A stretch of 64,000 nucleotides of DNA from Janthinobacterium psychrotolerans (GTDB lineage Bacteria > Pseudomonadota > Gammaproteobacteria > Burkholderiales > Burkholderiaceae_D): positions 25,881-89,880 of the forward strand of contig NZ_LOCQ01000043.1 in NCBI RefSeq assembly GCF_001677885.1. The letters run 5' to 3'. Shown piece after piece: positions 29,687-46,186 of the stretch; within the stretch, counting starts at the first letter, position 1; the number at the start of each line of letters is the position of its first letter. Made by a program: the position numbers and the translations under genes. The notes beneath the pieces were generated by a model. The model was not told the DNA's origin, ran no database searches, and saw only the letters and a program-made list of their open reading frames with translations.

Positions 29687-30504
29687 CGGCCGCCCCCCGC
29701 CTGCAGGCCCAGATCGTCGGCCAGGGTCTTGCCCGGATAGTGGAACGGCACCGGGCCGTCCGCTTCCGCATTGACGAACTGTTTCACGTACGGATGGGTC
29801 GACACGGCCATCTCGGCCGGCGTGCCGTGCGCCACGATTTTGCCCGATGACAGAAAATAGACGTAATCAGCGATGGCAAAACACTCCTTTACATCGTGCG
29901 ATACCAGGATGGACGTGGAGCCGAGCGCATCGTTCAGATTGCGGATCAGGTTGGCGGTCACGCCCATGGAGATGGGGTCGAGGCCGGCAAACGGCTCGTC
30001 GTACATAATCAATTCGGGGTCGAGCGCAATCGCCCGCGCCAGCGCCACGCGCCGGCCCATGCCGCCTGAAATCTCGGCAGGTTTGAGTTGCGCCGCATTG
30101 CGCAGACCGACCGCGTGCAGCTTCATCAGCACCAGGGTGCGGATCAGCTCTTCGGTGAGGTCGGTATGTTCGCGCAGCGGAAAAGCAACGTTTTCAAACG
30201 CCGTCAGGTCGGTAAACAAGGCGCCGTGCTGGAACAGCATGCCCATCTTGCGGCGCATCAGATACAGCTGCTCGGTATCGAGCGTGTGCACAATCTGGCC
30301 GTCCACATTGACCGCGCCGGAACTGGGGCGCAACTGGCCGCCGATCAGGCGCAGTACGGTTGTCTTGCCACTGCCGGAGCCACCCATGACGGCCACAACT
30401 TTTCCACGTGGGAAATCCATTTGAAGGCCCGATAAAATCGAACGTTCTCCATAGGCAAAGTGTAAATCGCGGATTTCAACAAGATTTGGCACGACGAGGC
30501 TCAC
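29683..30504 (-). CDS. mlaF: Mla system ABC transporter ATP-binding protein
   Basis: MlaF is the ATPase of the Mla phospholipid transporter. The protein has 273 residues from a GTG at 30504 (MSLVVPNLVEIRDLHFAYG), which lines up with the start of E. coli MlaF; a second GTG at 30492 is possible. Motifs: Walker A GGSGSGKTT, signature ISGGMGRR, Walker B LIMYDEPFAGLD and switch His in LVSHDVKE. The C terminus has the GPVPFHYPG segment typical of MlaF. It is the first gene of the 17-kb minus-strand run. Confidence 0.95.
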   Translation of the reverse strand: MSLVVPNLVEIRDLHFAYGERSILSGLQMDFPRGKVVAVMGGSGSGKTTVLRLIGGQLRPSSGAVNVDGQIVHTLDTEQLYLMRRKMGMLFQHGALFTDLTAFENVAFPLREHTDLTEELIRTLVLMKLHAVGLRNAAQLKPAEISGGMGRRVALARAIALDPELIMYDEPFAGLDPISMGVTANLIRNLNDALGSTSILVSHDVKECFAIADYVYFLSSGKIVAHGTPAEMAVSTHPYVKQFVNAEADGPVPFHYPGKTLADDLGLQAGGGR

Positions 30505-30553
30505 TATTTTAATGGCGTATTGTAGTGCAGAAACGCCAATCTCTGCTGAGGCA

Positions 30554-30579
30554 CCCCTAGCCAAGATCTTGGCAAGGGG
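30554..30579. promoter_or_regulatory. 26-bp palindrome upstream of the mla operon
   Basis: CCCCT-A-GCCAAGATCTTGGC-A-AGGGG: a perfect 14-bp palindrome (30560-30573) extended by matching 5-bp arms with one mismatched pair. It lies 50 bp before the mlaF start and could be a regulator-binding site. A transcript hairpin is also possible, but no U-tract follows. Confidence 0.4.
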
Positions 30580-30670
30580 AAGAATACAACACTAATGAAT
30601 CGAAAGTCAGATATTTTAGTGTAAAAAGCGTGTAAAGATCCGACCCCTCGCGGGCCGCTTGATGCGGCGA

Positions 30671-30712
30671 ACAAAACAACAAAGGCCACGCCGCGGTGTG
30701 CGGTGTGGCCTT
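30671..30712 (-). terminator. Intrinsic terminator downstream of gltD
   Basis: A long stem (30682-30694 pairs with 30700-30712, with one mismatch or wobble) is followed on the minus strand by TGTTGTTTTGTT. It lies 33 bp after the gltD stop codon and separates gltBD from the mla operon. A second small hairpin (AGCGAGC/GCTCGCT) lies at 30721-30738. Confidence 0.7.
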
Positions 30713-30744
30713 GCCTGCAAAGCGAGCGAGTGCTCGCTTATTTT

Positions 30745-32208
30745 TTAGCGCGGCAGCAAGGAAGCGCCCATCAGGAACTCGTCGACGGCGCGCGCGCACT
30801 GGCGTCCTTCGCGAATCGCCCACACCACCAGCGACTGGCCACGGCGCATGTCGCCGGCGGCAAAGATTTTCGGCACCGAGGTGTAATAGCTGCGTTCGCC
30901 TTCGGTGGTGGCCTTGGCGTTGCCGCGCGCGTCGGTGTCGACGCCGAACGCCTCGAGCACCTGCTGCACCGGCGACACAAAGCCCATCGCCAGGAACACC
31001 AGGTCGGCCTTCATCTCGAATTCCGAGTTCGGCACTTCACTCATCTTGCCGTCTTTCCATTCGACCCGGCAGGCGATCAGCTTTTCAACCTTGCCGCCCT
31101 TGCCTTCGAAACGCTTGGTGGCCACCGCCCAGTCGCGCTCGCAGCCTTCCTCGTGCGACGACGAGGTACGCAGCTTGGTCGGCCAGTAAGGCCAGACCAG
31201 CGGCTTGTTTTCCTGTTCCGGCGGCATCGGCATCAGTTCGAACTGGGCCACCGAAGCGGCGCCCTGGCGGTTCGAAGTCCCCACGCAGTCCGAACCCGTG
31301 TCGCCGCCGCCGATCACCACCACGTGCTTGCCGGCAGCCTTGATCTGGTCCTTGACCTTGTCGCCGGCGTTGACCTTGTTTTGCAGCGGCAGGAAATCCA
31401 TGGCGAAATGCACGCCCTTCAATTCGCGGCCCGGCACCGGCAAGTCGCGCGGCTGCTCGGCGCCGCCGGCCATGATGACGGCGTCGAATTCCTTTTCCAG
31501 GTCTTCCGGGAAAATCGTTTCCTTGGCCCAGTTGTTCACATGGGCGGGGAAATCCTTGCCCACCAGTACGCTGGTGCGAAACACCACGCCTTCGGCTTCC
31601 ATCTGTTTCACGCGCAGGTCGATATGCGACTTTTCCATCTTGAAGTCGGGAATGCCGTAGCGCAGCAGGCCGCCGACCCGGTCGCTCTTTTCAAACACGG
31701 TGACGGCATGGCCGGCGCGCGCCAGCTGCTGCGCCGCCGCCAGGCCGGCAGGGCCGGAACCGACGATGGCCACTTTCTTGCCGGTCCTGAACGACGCCGG
31801 CTGCGGCGTGACCCAGCCATGCTCCCAGCCCATGTCGATGATTTTATGCTCGATCGACTTGATGCCAACCGGATCTTCGTGGATGCCCAGGGTGCAGGCC
31901 GCTTCGCACGGCGCCGGGCAGATGCGGCCCGTAAATTCCGGGAAGTTATTGGTCGAATGCAAAACGTCGAGCGCTTCGCGGTAGGCGCCGCGGTAGACCA
32001 GGTCGTTCCAGTCGGGGATGATGTTGTTGACCGGGCAACCCGTGTTGCAGAACGGGATGCCGCAATCCATGCAGCGCGCGCCCTGCACGGTCGCTTGCGC
32101 GTCCGACAGGTGCAGCACGAATTCCTTGTAGTTCTTCAGACGCGCGGCAGGCTCCAGATAGTGTTCGTCCTGGCGCTTGAATTCCATGAAGCCGGTGATT
32201 TTACCCAC
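30745..32208 (-). CDS. gltD: Glutamate synthase (NADPH) small subunit
   Basis: GltD passes electrons from NADPH through FAD and 4Fe-4S clusters to GltB. The 487-residue protein has two N-terminal cysteine groups ([15 protein letters not shown] and CPAPCEAAC), an FAD-binding motif [11 protein letters not shown], and an NADPH motif [10 protein letters not shown]. The start is a GTG at 32208 behind an AAAGGA ribosome-binding site; the frame is open further upstream but without family similarity. It lies 69 bp after gltB. Confidence 0.97.
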   Translation of the reverse strand: MGKITGFMEFKRQDEHYLEPAARLKNYKEFVLHLSDAQATVQGARCMDCGIPFCNTGCPVNNIIPDWNDLVYRGAYREALDVLHSTNNFPEFTGRICPAPCEAACTLGIHEDPVGIKSIEHKIIDMGWEHGWVTPQPASFRTGKKVAIVGSGPAGLAAAQQLARAGHAVTVFEKSDRVGGLLRYGIPDFKMEKSHIDLRVKQMEAEGVVFRTSVLVGKDFPAHVNNWAKETIFPEDLEKEFDAVIMAGGAEQPRDLPVPGRELKGVHFAMDFLPLQNKVNAGDKVKDQIKAAGKHVVVIGGGDTGSDCVGTSNRQGAASVAQFELMPMPPEQENKPLVWPYWPTKLRTSSSHEEGCERDWAVATKRFEGKGGKVEKLIACRVEWKDGKMSEVPNSEFEMKADLVFLAMGFVSPVQQVLEAFGVDTDARGNAKATTEGERSYYTSVPKIFAAGDMRRGQSLVVWAIREGRQCARAVDEFLMGASLLPR

Positions 32209-32277
32209 GATGATTCCTTTATATTTGGCTGGCGGGGAGCGGCCTGGCCGCTCCCTGGTCACATTGTTTCAGCTGGC

Positions 32278-36978
<4,701 letters not shown>

Positions 36979-37053
36979 GGGCTTCTCCGCTGCAGATGAC
37001 TATCGAAAAACTAGAGTAGTGCAATGCAGCAGAAAACTCAACTAAAACAATCA

Positions 37054-37100
37054 GGGTCGGAGTCGAATTAAATTTGAATTTGTCGCTATCAAAATTTAAT
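37054..37100. repeat. Left flank repeats of the REP-type transposase
   Basis: GGGTCGGAGTCG (37054-37065) matches, inverted and with one mismatch, the sequence at 37959-37970 on the other side of the transposase. Next to it ATTAAATTT (37067-37075) and AAATTTAAT (37092-37100) form a perfect 9-bp inverted repeat. Confidence 0.5.
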
Positions 37101-37156
37101 AGGGACATAGTAATAAGGCCATCAATGAAAATGCGTCTTGTTCAGTCTGCTGTGTT

Positions 37157-37858
37157 TCAGCTGCCCTCGGCCGCGAGCTTGCGCGGCCGGCCCCGTTTGG
37201 CCGGCAGTACCTGGCGTTTCATTTTCACTTCCAGCGCCTGCTTGAAGGCGTCCGCACCGAGCGGCCAGCCCTTCAGTACCGCCGCCTCCAGCGCCCGCAC
37301 CTGGCCGCTTCCCAGGCCCTGCTCGACCAGGCGCAGATAGGCCGCCTCGCGGTCGAACGGAGTATTGCCCAGCGCCCAGTACAGCGCATGGTCGGTGACG
37401 ATGGGGTCAGGCTGTACGCCGGCATGGTGGGCGTGGCTGGACCACGGGTAGTCGAGCGGCTGGGCCGCCAGGCCCGCCCGCACCGGCACCATCTCCAGAT
37501 AGTGACAGGAAAGCAGGAAGAAATGCTCCGCGTCAATGACCGAAGTTTTGTAGCGTCCCTGCCACAGTGCCCCTTCACGGCCATACTTCTGGTTAAAGTA
37601 GGGCACGTAATAGCGCCCCAGCCACTGCATCAGCTGGCCCAGGCCCGTGGCATCGCCGGGCGTGGCCAGCAAATGCAGCTGATCGGGCAATAAAACATAG
37701 GCGTGGACGGCCACCTTGAACATTTTGGCGCCGGTTTTCAGCCAGGCGAGGAACTGCGTGTAGTCAACGCTGTCCTGGAACACCGGCTGCTGATTGCTGC
37801 TGCGCTGGATGACGTAATGAGGCAGATGGGGAATGATGAGACGGGGCAGGCGGGCCAT
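37157..37858 (-). CDS. REP-associated tyrosine transposase-like protein (Y1/RAYT), altered HUH motif
   Basis: The protein has 233 residues and starts MARLPRLIIPHLPHYVIQRSSNQQPVF, the usual opening of RAYT proteins (IS200/IS605-like Y1 domain). RAYTs nick and move REP hairpins. The typical HUH motif (N-H-V-H-L-L) reads DQLHLL here: Gln60-Leu61-His62, so the first metal-binding His is missing. The putative catalytic Tyr (CHYLEMVPVRAG, Tyr120) and GRYKTSVID are present. The C terminus is basic (KMKRQVLPAKRGRPRK, AT-hook-like). It is flanked by short inverted repeats. It may be inactive or domesticated. Confidence 0.88.
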   Translation of the reverse strand: MARLPRLIIPHLPHYVIQRSSNQQPVFQDSVDYTQFLAWLKTGAKMFKVAVHAYVLLPDQLHLLATPGDATGLGQLMQWLGRYYVPYFNQKYGREGALWQGRYKTSVIDAEHFFLLSCHYLEMVPVRAGLAAQPLDYPWSSHAHHAGVQPDPIVTDHALYWALGNTPFDREAAYLRLVEQGLGSGQVRALEAAVLKGWPLGADAFKQALEVKMKRQVLPAKRGRPRKLAAEGS

Positions 37859-37920
37859 GGCAAAGTCGCAAAATAAGGCTGATGCCTTGATTCTACACAT
37901 GTTGAGGAGAGCAACACGAC

Positions 37921-37970
37921 TCTGGCCCCGATTTTTTTCGCAGACGAAAAAAAAGGAACGACTCCGTCCC
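37921..37970. repeat. Right flank repeats of the REP-type transposase
   Basis: A perfect hairpin with 9-bp arms (37932-37940 and 37945-37953: seven T then CG, spacer CAGA, then CG and seven A) is followed by CGACTCCGTCCC (37959-37970), the inverted partner of 37054-37065. The hairpin may also end transcription on either strand. Confidence 0.5.
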
Positions 37971-37992
37971 TTTTATTGTGGCGCCACTGTCG

Positions 37993-38676
37993 TCAGGACA
38001 GATTGAAACTGGCCGACAGGCTGTAGCCTTCGCCATAGGCACTGCGCAGCGGCAGGTCCTGTCCCAGTCCCGTCTTGGCTTTCTTGCGCAGGCGATACAC
38101 CAGCATGTCGACGCGGCGGCCCGCATCGGGATCGTCGCCGCCCATGCCGGCCACGATCACGTCGCGCGGCACCGGGCGGGTATTGATGGTCAACAAGTGC
38201 AGGAAATTGAATTCCTTTTCAGTCAGGGCGATCACTGAACCCATCAGTTCGAGCTGGCGCGCGCTCACTTTCAGGGTCCACTTGCCCGGCTCGGGCGCGG
38301 CCGATTCCTGCGGACCGACCCGGCGGTCGAGCGCCTCGATATGGGCGGCCAGCTCGGGGAACTTGATCGGCTTGGTGAGATAGTGGTCGGCGCCCAGGCG
38401 CAGGCCGAGGATGCGGCTGTCAAAGGCGACACGGCCTGTCAGCACCAGCACGCCGATCTGCGGATACAGCTGGCGCATGCGCGGGATGACATTGAAGCCG
38501 TCTTCGTCGGGCAAGCCCAGATCGAGCACGACCACATCGACATTGCCGTGGCTGAGCGCGGCCCACATATCGCCGGCCGAACTGGCGATATGGACTTCAT
38601 GCTCGAGCTCAACGAGGAACTCCGCCATGTCTTCTGCGTAGTCCAGATTGTCTTCGACGATCAGTATTTTCGTCAT
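37993..38676 (-). CDS. OmpR/PhoB-family response regulator
   Basis: A 227-residue two-component regulator. Receiver domain: acidic pair Glu8/Asp9, phospho-acceptor Asp52 in VVLDLGLPDEDG, Thr80 and Lys102 (LTKPI). The C-terminal winged-helix DNA-binding domain starts near residue 130 (LELMGSVIALTEKEFNFLHLL) and ends with the YRLRKK recognition-helix region and AYGEGYSL. It lies 85 bp downstream of the histidine kinase gene and is probably its partner. The signal and targets are unknown. Confidence 0.94.
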   Translation of the reverse strand: MTKILIVEDNLDYAEDMAEFLVELEHEVHIASSAGDMWAALSHGNVDVVVLDLGLPDEDGFNVIPRMRQLYPQIGVLVLTGRVAFDSRILGLRLGADHYLTKPIKFPELAAHIEALDRRVGPQESAAPEPGKWTLKVSARQLELMGSVIALTEKEFNFLHLLTINTRPVPRDVIVAGMGGDDPDAGRRVDMLVYRLRKKAKTGLGQDLPLRSAYGEGYSLSASFNLS

Positions 38677-38761
38677 TGCTACGCCATTCTTCGGTTAATA
38701 AGCATTTCGTGAGGCAAACCTTGCCATGCACTCTTGCACCATCATGGATGGCAGGGCAGGT

Positions 38762-39961
38762 CTACGTCAAGGAATTATCACGGTTGACTTCAGCGGAAGC
38801 AAGGCTTTTCCCGGCGGCCACCGGCAGCGGCAGCCAAATACAAAACGCCGTACCACCGTCTTCGCGGTTTTCGAGCAGCAAGCTGCCGCCGTGCACCTCG
38901 ACCACGGCGCGCGCCATGTACAGGCCCAGTCCCGCGCCTGGCAGGCCAGCGGCAACACTGCCGCGGTAGCCCTTGTCGAAGACGTGCGCCATCTCGGCCT
39001 CGGGCACGCCGGGTCCGCAGTCGCGCACCACCAGCGCCACCCCGCCCTGCTGCGCCAGCCGGCCTTCGAGCGTGATCGAACTGCCGGTCGGACTGAATTT
39101 GACGGCGTTTTCCAGCAGGATTTTCAAGGCCAGCGCCATGCCCGCCACGTCGCAGCGCAGACGCGCCGGCAAGTCCTCATCGAGCTGCAGTTGTACCGGA
39201 TGGCTGGCCGGCACCGTGGCGGCCGCCTGCTGCAGCAGCGCCAACGGCGCGATGCCGTCGGCGGCGCGCTCGCGGCCAATCGCCGCCATGCGTTCGGGCG
39301 ACAGATAGTCGTCGATCATGGCCAACAAGCGGTCGACCGCCGCCTGTATCTTGGCATAGCGCTTGCGCGTGGCCTCGTCGGCGCCGCCGCCGGTCGCCAC
39401 CAGGCGCTGCGCGGCGCCGTCGATGGTGGCCAGGGGCGTGCGAAATTCATGCGACAGCATGGAAGCGAAGCGTTTTTGTTCGACCGCGCGCTGCGCTTCT
39501 TCCTGCTGCGCCTCGGTTACGTCGCGCACGCTGCCGACCAGCGTCCAGGGACGCCCCGCCATGCGCTCGACCAGGGTAGAGGTGATTTCCAGGGCCAGCA
39601 TGCGGCCATCGCGGTGCGCCAGTTCCGCTTCGCGCGTCAAGGTCAGGCGGCTGCTGTCGCCGCCCTGCCAGCGCTGCAGGCGGGCCGGCACATCGGCACA
39701 CAACAGCGCCGCATGTTCCTGCAAGGCAGGCAGCTCCAGGCCCGACATGTGCCGGGCGGCAGGGCTAATATAGAGCAATTCAAAGGTGCTGGCGTCGAGC
39801 AGGAATTGTGCATCACGGCTGTGCTCGGCCAGCAGGTGGAACTGTGTTTCGCCCGCGCGTGCGCGCAGCAGGGCGCGGCGCAATTGCACGAAACGCAGCG
39901 CCATCAGGATGGCGCCGGCCAGCAGCAACAGGATGATAGTCAGCATGCTTGTACCTGGCAT
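38762..39961 (-). CDS. PAS-domain sensor histidine kinase
   Basis: The protein has 399 residues. A single N-terminal membrane helix (MLTIILLLLAGAILMALRF) is followed by a PAS domain (about 40-150). The HisKA domain has phospho-acceptor His171 in LSHEFRTPL, and the HATPase domain has the N box LLENAVKFSP, DCGPGVP and GAGLGLYMAR. With almost no periplasmic loop, it probably senses a cytoplasmic or membrane signal. It starts 27 bp after the SNF2 helicase on the same strand and precedes the response regulator. Confidence 0.94.
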   Translation of the reverse strand: MPGTSMLTIILLLLAGAILMALRFVQLRRALLRARAGETQFHLLAEHSRDAQFLLDASTFELLYISPAARHMSGLELPALQEHAALLCADVPARLQRWQGGDSSRLTLTREAELAHRDGRMLALEITSTLVERMAGRPWTLVGSVRDVTEAQQEEAQRAVEQKRFASMLSHEFRTPLATIDGAAQRLVATGGGADEATRKRYAKIQAAVDRLLAMIDDYLSPERMAAIGRERAADGIAPLALLQQAAATVPASHPVQLQLDEDLPARLRCDVAGMALALKILLENAVKFSPTGSSITLEGRLAQQGGVALVVRDCGPGVPEAEMAHVFDKGYRGSVAAGLPGAGLGLYMARAVVEVHGGSLLLENREDGGTAFCIWLPLPVAAGKSLASAEVNRDNSLT

Positions 39962-39988
39962 TGATTCAATGCACCAGTATAAGCGCGC

Positions 39989-42900
39989 TCAATCCTCGAG
40001 CGGGGCGAAGATTTGCTGCAGGTCCTCTTGCGTGAGCGCCATTTTCTGCGACTCGCCTTCGGCCAGGATCGATTGCGCCAACTCCGATTTCTTTTGCTGC
40101 AGCAACTGGATTTTTTCTTCCAGCGTGCCCTTGGCAATCAACTTGTAGACGAACACGGGCTTGTCCTGGCCGATGCGCCAGGCGCGGTCGGTGGCCTGGT
40201 TTTCGGCGGCCGGATTCCACCACGGATCGTAGTGGATCACCGTGTCGGCGGCGGTCAGGTTCAGGCCCACGCCACCGGCTTTCAGGCTGATCAGAAAGAT
40301 CGGCACGGCGCCCTGCTGGAAGGCCGCCACTTGCGCGCTGCGGTCCCTGGTTTCGCCGGTCAGCAAGGCATACGGGATGTCGCGCGATTCGAGTTCTTCC
40401 TCGATCAGTTCGAGCATGCTGGTAAATTGCGAGAACACCAGAATCTTGCGTCCTTCGTCGAGCAGGTCTTCCACCATCTGCATCAAATCGAGCAGCTTGG
40501 CCGAACCGGCCGCCTGTTTTTTTGCCGGCAGGGATTTCACCAGCCGCGGATCGCAGCACACCTGGCGCAGTTTGAGCAGCGCTTCGAGGATCACGATCTG
40601 GCTGCGGGCCACGCCCTTCTTGTCGATTTCCTCGCGTACCTTCTGGTCCATCGCCAGGCGCACGGTTTCGTACAGGTCGCGCTGCGGCCCCGTCAGTTCG
40701 ACCTTGCGCACCATTTCTGTCTTTGGCGGCAATTCCTTGGCGACGTTGTCTTTCGTGCGGCGCAGCAGGAAGGGCTTGATGCGGCGATTCAACAGCATGC
40801 GGCGCAGCGGATCGTCCTGGCGTTCGATCGGATGGCGGAACTGGGTATTGAAGGTTTTCTCGTCGCCGAGCAAACCGGGCAGCAGGAAATGGAATTGCGA
40901 CCACAGTTCGCCCAGGTGATTTTCCAGCGGCGTGCCGGACAAACACAGGCGGTGGCGCGCGCGCAGCAGGCCCGCGCTTTGCGCCGCCTTGCTGCGCGTA
41001 TTCTTGATGTAGTGCGATTCGTCGAGGATCACCAGGTGGAAATCGTGCTCACGCAAGATTTCCTCGTCGCGCGGCAGCAGCGCATAGGTGGTCAGCACCA
41101 GGTCGCAATCGTCGATCTGGTCGAATTGCTGGGCGCGGTCTTTTCCCTGCAGCAGCAGCACTTTCAGGCTGGGCGCAAACTTGGCCGCCTCGTCCTGCCA
41201 GTTGCCCATCAGGCTGGTCGGCGCGATCACCAGCGCCGGATGCGTCAGCCGCCCCGCTTCTTTTTCGATCAGGATATGCGCCAGGGTCTGCACCGTCTTG
41301 CCCAGACCCATATCATCGGCCAGGATGCCGGCCAGGTCATGGTCGCGCAGGAACTGCATCCACGCCAGGCCATCGGCCTGGTAGTCGCGCAAGGTGGCCT
41401 GCAGGCCGGCGGGCGCCGCCACTTTCTGCACCGCGCCGAACTGGCTCAGCTTGCGGCCCATGGCGCGCAATTGCTCGCCACCGGTCCAGCGCAGTTCCAG
41501 CCCGCGCGCCAGCTCTTCCAGGCGCGCCGCGTCCAGGGTCGACATGCGCACGGCGCGCTTGATCTTGTCGTTGAAATACAGCTCGCCCAGGGTATTCAAA
41601 ATAGGACGCACCCTGCCCCACGGCAGCGCCACGCGGGTGCCATCAAGCAGGGTGGCCAGCATCTGGTCGTCGTCGGCATGCGCATCGATGATCTTCGGAT
41701 TGAAGTCGTTTGGCGCATTGCGGATCAGTTGCACCAGCACCGGCAGCAGCGGCACGCGTTCGTGGTTGACGACGATGCCCAGTTCCAGCTCGAACCAGGC
41801 GTTGCCGCTGTCCGGATCCTGGTCGTCGATGTCGGCGTACCAGTCGTCGACCTCGACCACGTCATAGCGGTACTTGGCGGTTTTTTCCACGATCCAGCCG
41901 GCGTCGAGCAGGGTATCGATGCCGGCGTCGGCAAAGCGCAGCCATTCGGCCTGGCTCGGCAGCAGCAAGGCGCCTTTCAGTCCGCTCAAGGGCGCCGAAC
42001 CGGGCTTCTTGAATTGCAGTTCGGCCAGCAGCGCCAGCGCGCGCGCTTCATCGACCGTGTTGCGCTGGATAATTTCCGTCACCTCGCCGACCTGGCGCAC
42101 CACGCGCTGGGATGGATCGAACGACACCCTTTCGCCATCGTAGTCAAACGACAGCACCGCGAAATCATGCCAGCGCTGCACGCTGCCGTCGGCCAGCATG
42201 GCGCTGTCCATCAGCAGTACCGGCGTGGCCGGCACATCCTTGCGCAAGCGCTGCGGCAACGGCTGCGGCAGCGGCATCAGATGCTGCAAGCCCTGCGCCA
42301 GCAGCAGTTGCGACACGCGCACCTTGTCGTTGGCGTTCAAGGGCGGCGCCTGCGCCACCAGCGCCTGCAGGTCGGCCAGCGAAATATCGGAGCCGCCCTG
42401 GTTCAGTTCCAGCACGCCGCACGACAGATTGTCGATATACCACGGCGGATCGGTCGGCAGCATGTAGTCGATCTGGTCGGCGCCATGATGGCTCACGCCC
42501 TCCGGCGGATCGACCTGCCAGCCCAGGCGCATGGTCTTGCCCTCATCGCGCCAGAACAGCCGCGCCGGGCGCACCGGACCCTCCTTCAGCGGATACACCA
42601 GGCCGTTGCCGACATCGGCCCAGGAATTGGCCCACAACAGCTTGTCCTGCTCGGCCAGCATGCCCAGCAATGCGGCGCCAACTTTGCCTTTCGGCTCGGT
42701 GGCGCTGCCCGTCTGCGAATTTTGCCCCGTGCGCATGGCCACAAAGAAGCGCACCAGGTCTTCGTCCGCCGGCGTCAAAAACGTGGGCGGCGCCGACAGC
42801 AGCGAAAAGATCTCGCTGATGGGGCTGGCCGCCGCCACATCGCCATTCGGCCGCAGCCGCGCCTTGTACAGGCACAGCGCCACATGGCGCCCACCGCTGG

Positions 42901-43102
42901 TCGGCGCCAGCACATAGATCAGCCGGTGCGCAGTGAGCTTGGGATCGGGTTCGGCCAGCGGCAGCACGGGCTTGGGATGGGCGGCGGCCTCCACGCGCTG
43001 CAGCCAGGTGGCGACAGCGTAGGGCAATGGCCCACCCGGCGCGCTGGCCGGTGCGGCAGGGGTGTCACTGATGTCGTCGCGGGTAAAATCCATGGTACGC
43101 AT
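39989..43102 (-). CDS. SWI2/SNF2-family helicase (DEAD/DEAH box), second copy
   Basis: A 1037-residue SNF2-type ATPase. The first 560 residues are a poorly conserved accessory region. The ATPase core has Walker A DDMGLGKT (Lys602), a DESH box (from Asp694) and the C-terminal helicase domain (VFSQFTSMLELI, DPWWNPAAENQATDRAWRIGQ). It is related to, but clearly different from, the 5284-9462 protein (DESH against DEAQ, RAWRIGQ against RAHRMGQ). ATG 43102 or 43093 could be the start; no clear ribosome-binding site is seen. The histidine kinase gene follows within 27 bp, so they may share a transcript. Confidence 0.92.
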   Translation of the reverse strand: MRTMDFTRDDISDTPAAPASAPGGPLPYAVATWLQRVEAAAHPKPVLPLAEPDPKLTAHRLIYVLAPTSGGRHVALCLYKARLRPNGDVAAASPISEIFSLLSAPPTFLTPADEDLVRFFVAMRTGQNSQTGSATEPKGKVGAALLGMLAEQDKLLWANSWADVGNGLVYPLKEGPVRPARLFWRDEGKTMRLGWQVDPPEGVSHHGADQIDYMLPTDPPWYIDNLSCGVLELNQGGSDISLADLQALVAQAPPLNANDKVRVSQLLLAQGLQHLMPLPQPLPQRLRKDVPATPVLLMDSAMLADGSVQRWHDFAVLSFDYDGERVSFDPSQRVVRQVGEVTEIIQRNTVDEARALALLAELQFKKPGSAPLSGLKGALLLPSQAEWLRFADAGIDTLLDAGWIVEKTAKYRYDVVEVDDWYADIDDQDPDSGNAWFELELGIVVNHERVPLLPVLVQLIRNAPNDFNPKIIDAHADDDQMLATLLDGTRVALPWGRVRPILNTLGELYFNDKIKRAVRMSTLDAARLEELARGLELRWTGGEQLRAMGRKLSQFGAVQKVAAPAGLQATLRDYQADGLAWMQFLRDHDLAGILADDMGLGKTVQTLAHILIEKEAGRLTHPALVIAPTSLMGNWQDEAAKFAPSLKVLLLQGKDRAQQFDQIDDCDLVLTTYALLPRDEEILREHDFHLVILDESHYIKNTRSKAAQSAGLLRARHRLCLSGTPLENHLGELWSQFHFLLPGLLGDEKTFNTQFRHPIERQDDPLRRMLLNRRIKPFLLRRTKDNVAKELPPKTEMVRKVELTGPQRDLYETVRLAMDQKVREEIDKKGVARSQIVILEALLKLRQVCCDPRLVKSLPAKKQAAGSAKLLDLMQMVEDLLDEGRKILVFSQFTSMLELIEEELESRDIPYALLTGETRDRSAQVAAFQQGAVPIFLISLKAGGVGLNLTAADTVIHYDPWWNPAAENQATDRAWRIGQDKPVFVYKLIAKGTLEEKIQLLQQKKSELAQSILAEGESQKMALTQEDLQQIFAPLED

Positions 43103-43263
43103 GAGGGTATGAGTGTGTATCAAAAACGGCAACAGGCAATATTATCCTTCATACCGGGCCGAATAGCTTATTCAATATCAGTTCCGCCGCGCACACTGTC
43201 CAAAGACTGACACAATCGCGCCGATTGCGTATCATTCCAGCCTTGATCGCTTTGGAAACAACC

Positions 43264-45612
<2,349 letters not shown>

Positions 45613-45617
45613 ACAGT

Positions 45618-46097
45618 GTGAGCGCCGCGTCCGGCATCATCATTGCGGCAGCCAGCGCCAGCAGTGCCGAGGCGCGGCTGTTGCAGGACGAATTGTCCAG
45701 CGCGCTGCACGCCATCAGCGGCGACAGCGGCCGCGCCTCGTTCGATGCCGAGGTGCCGGATGAGCGCGGTGGTTTTTATGTGGCCAAAAATGGCGCCGGC
45801 CAGCTGCTCGGCTGCGCCGCCCTGCGTCCGCTGGGCGAACAAGGCGGTACCACGGCCGAGCTCAAGCGCATGTATGCGCGCCCCGGCAACGCCGGCGTGG
45901 GCGCGGCCTTGCTGGCCCACGCCGAAGCCGAAGCGCGCAAGCTGGGCTACCGGACTGTTTGCCTGTCCACGCGCATGATCAACACGCGCGCCGTGGCCTT
46001 TTACCGCAAGCATGGTTACGCTCCCGTCACGCCCTGGGGAAAATACGTGGGCGCGGCGCAGTCCGTCTGCCTGGGCAAGGTGCTGCAGCGTGGCTGA
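45618..46097 (+). CDS. GNAT family N-acetyltransferase
   Basis: A 159-residue acetyltransferase starting with GTG, 5 bp after the tex stop. The acetyl-CoA-binding motif A is seen as LKRMYARPGNAGVGAALLAHAEAEARKLGY, and motif B includes STRMINTRAVAFYRKHGY. The substrate is unknown. It is probably translated together with tex. Confidence 0.88.
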   Translation: MSAASGIIIAAASASSAEARLLQDELSSALHAISGDSGRASFDAEVPDERGGFYVAKNGAGQLLGCAALRPLGEQGGTTAELKRMYARPGNAGVGAALLAHAEAEARKLGYRTVCLSTRMINTRAVAFYRKHGYAPVTPWGKYVGAAQSVCLGKVLQRG

Positions 46098-46186
46098 GTT
46101 CCCCAATTAATGACTTGAGCGCATACCCGTGGCGTCGTTTTCTTATAAAATGACGCCATCTATTTATTTACCCATCAGAGGCAATC

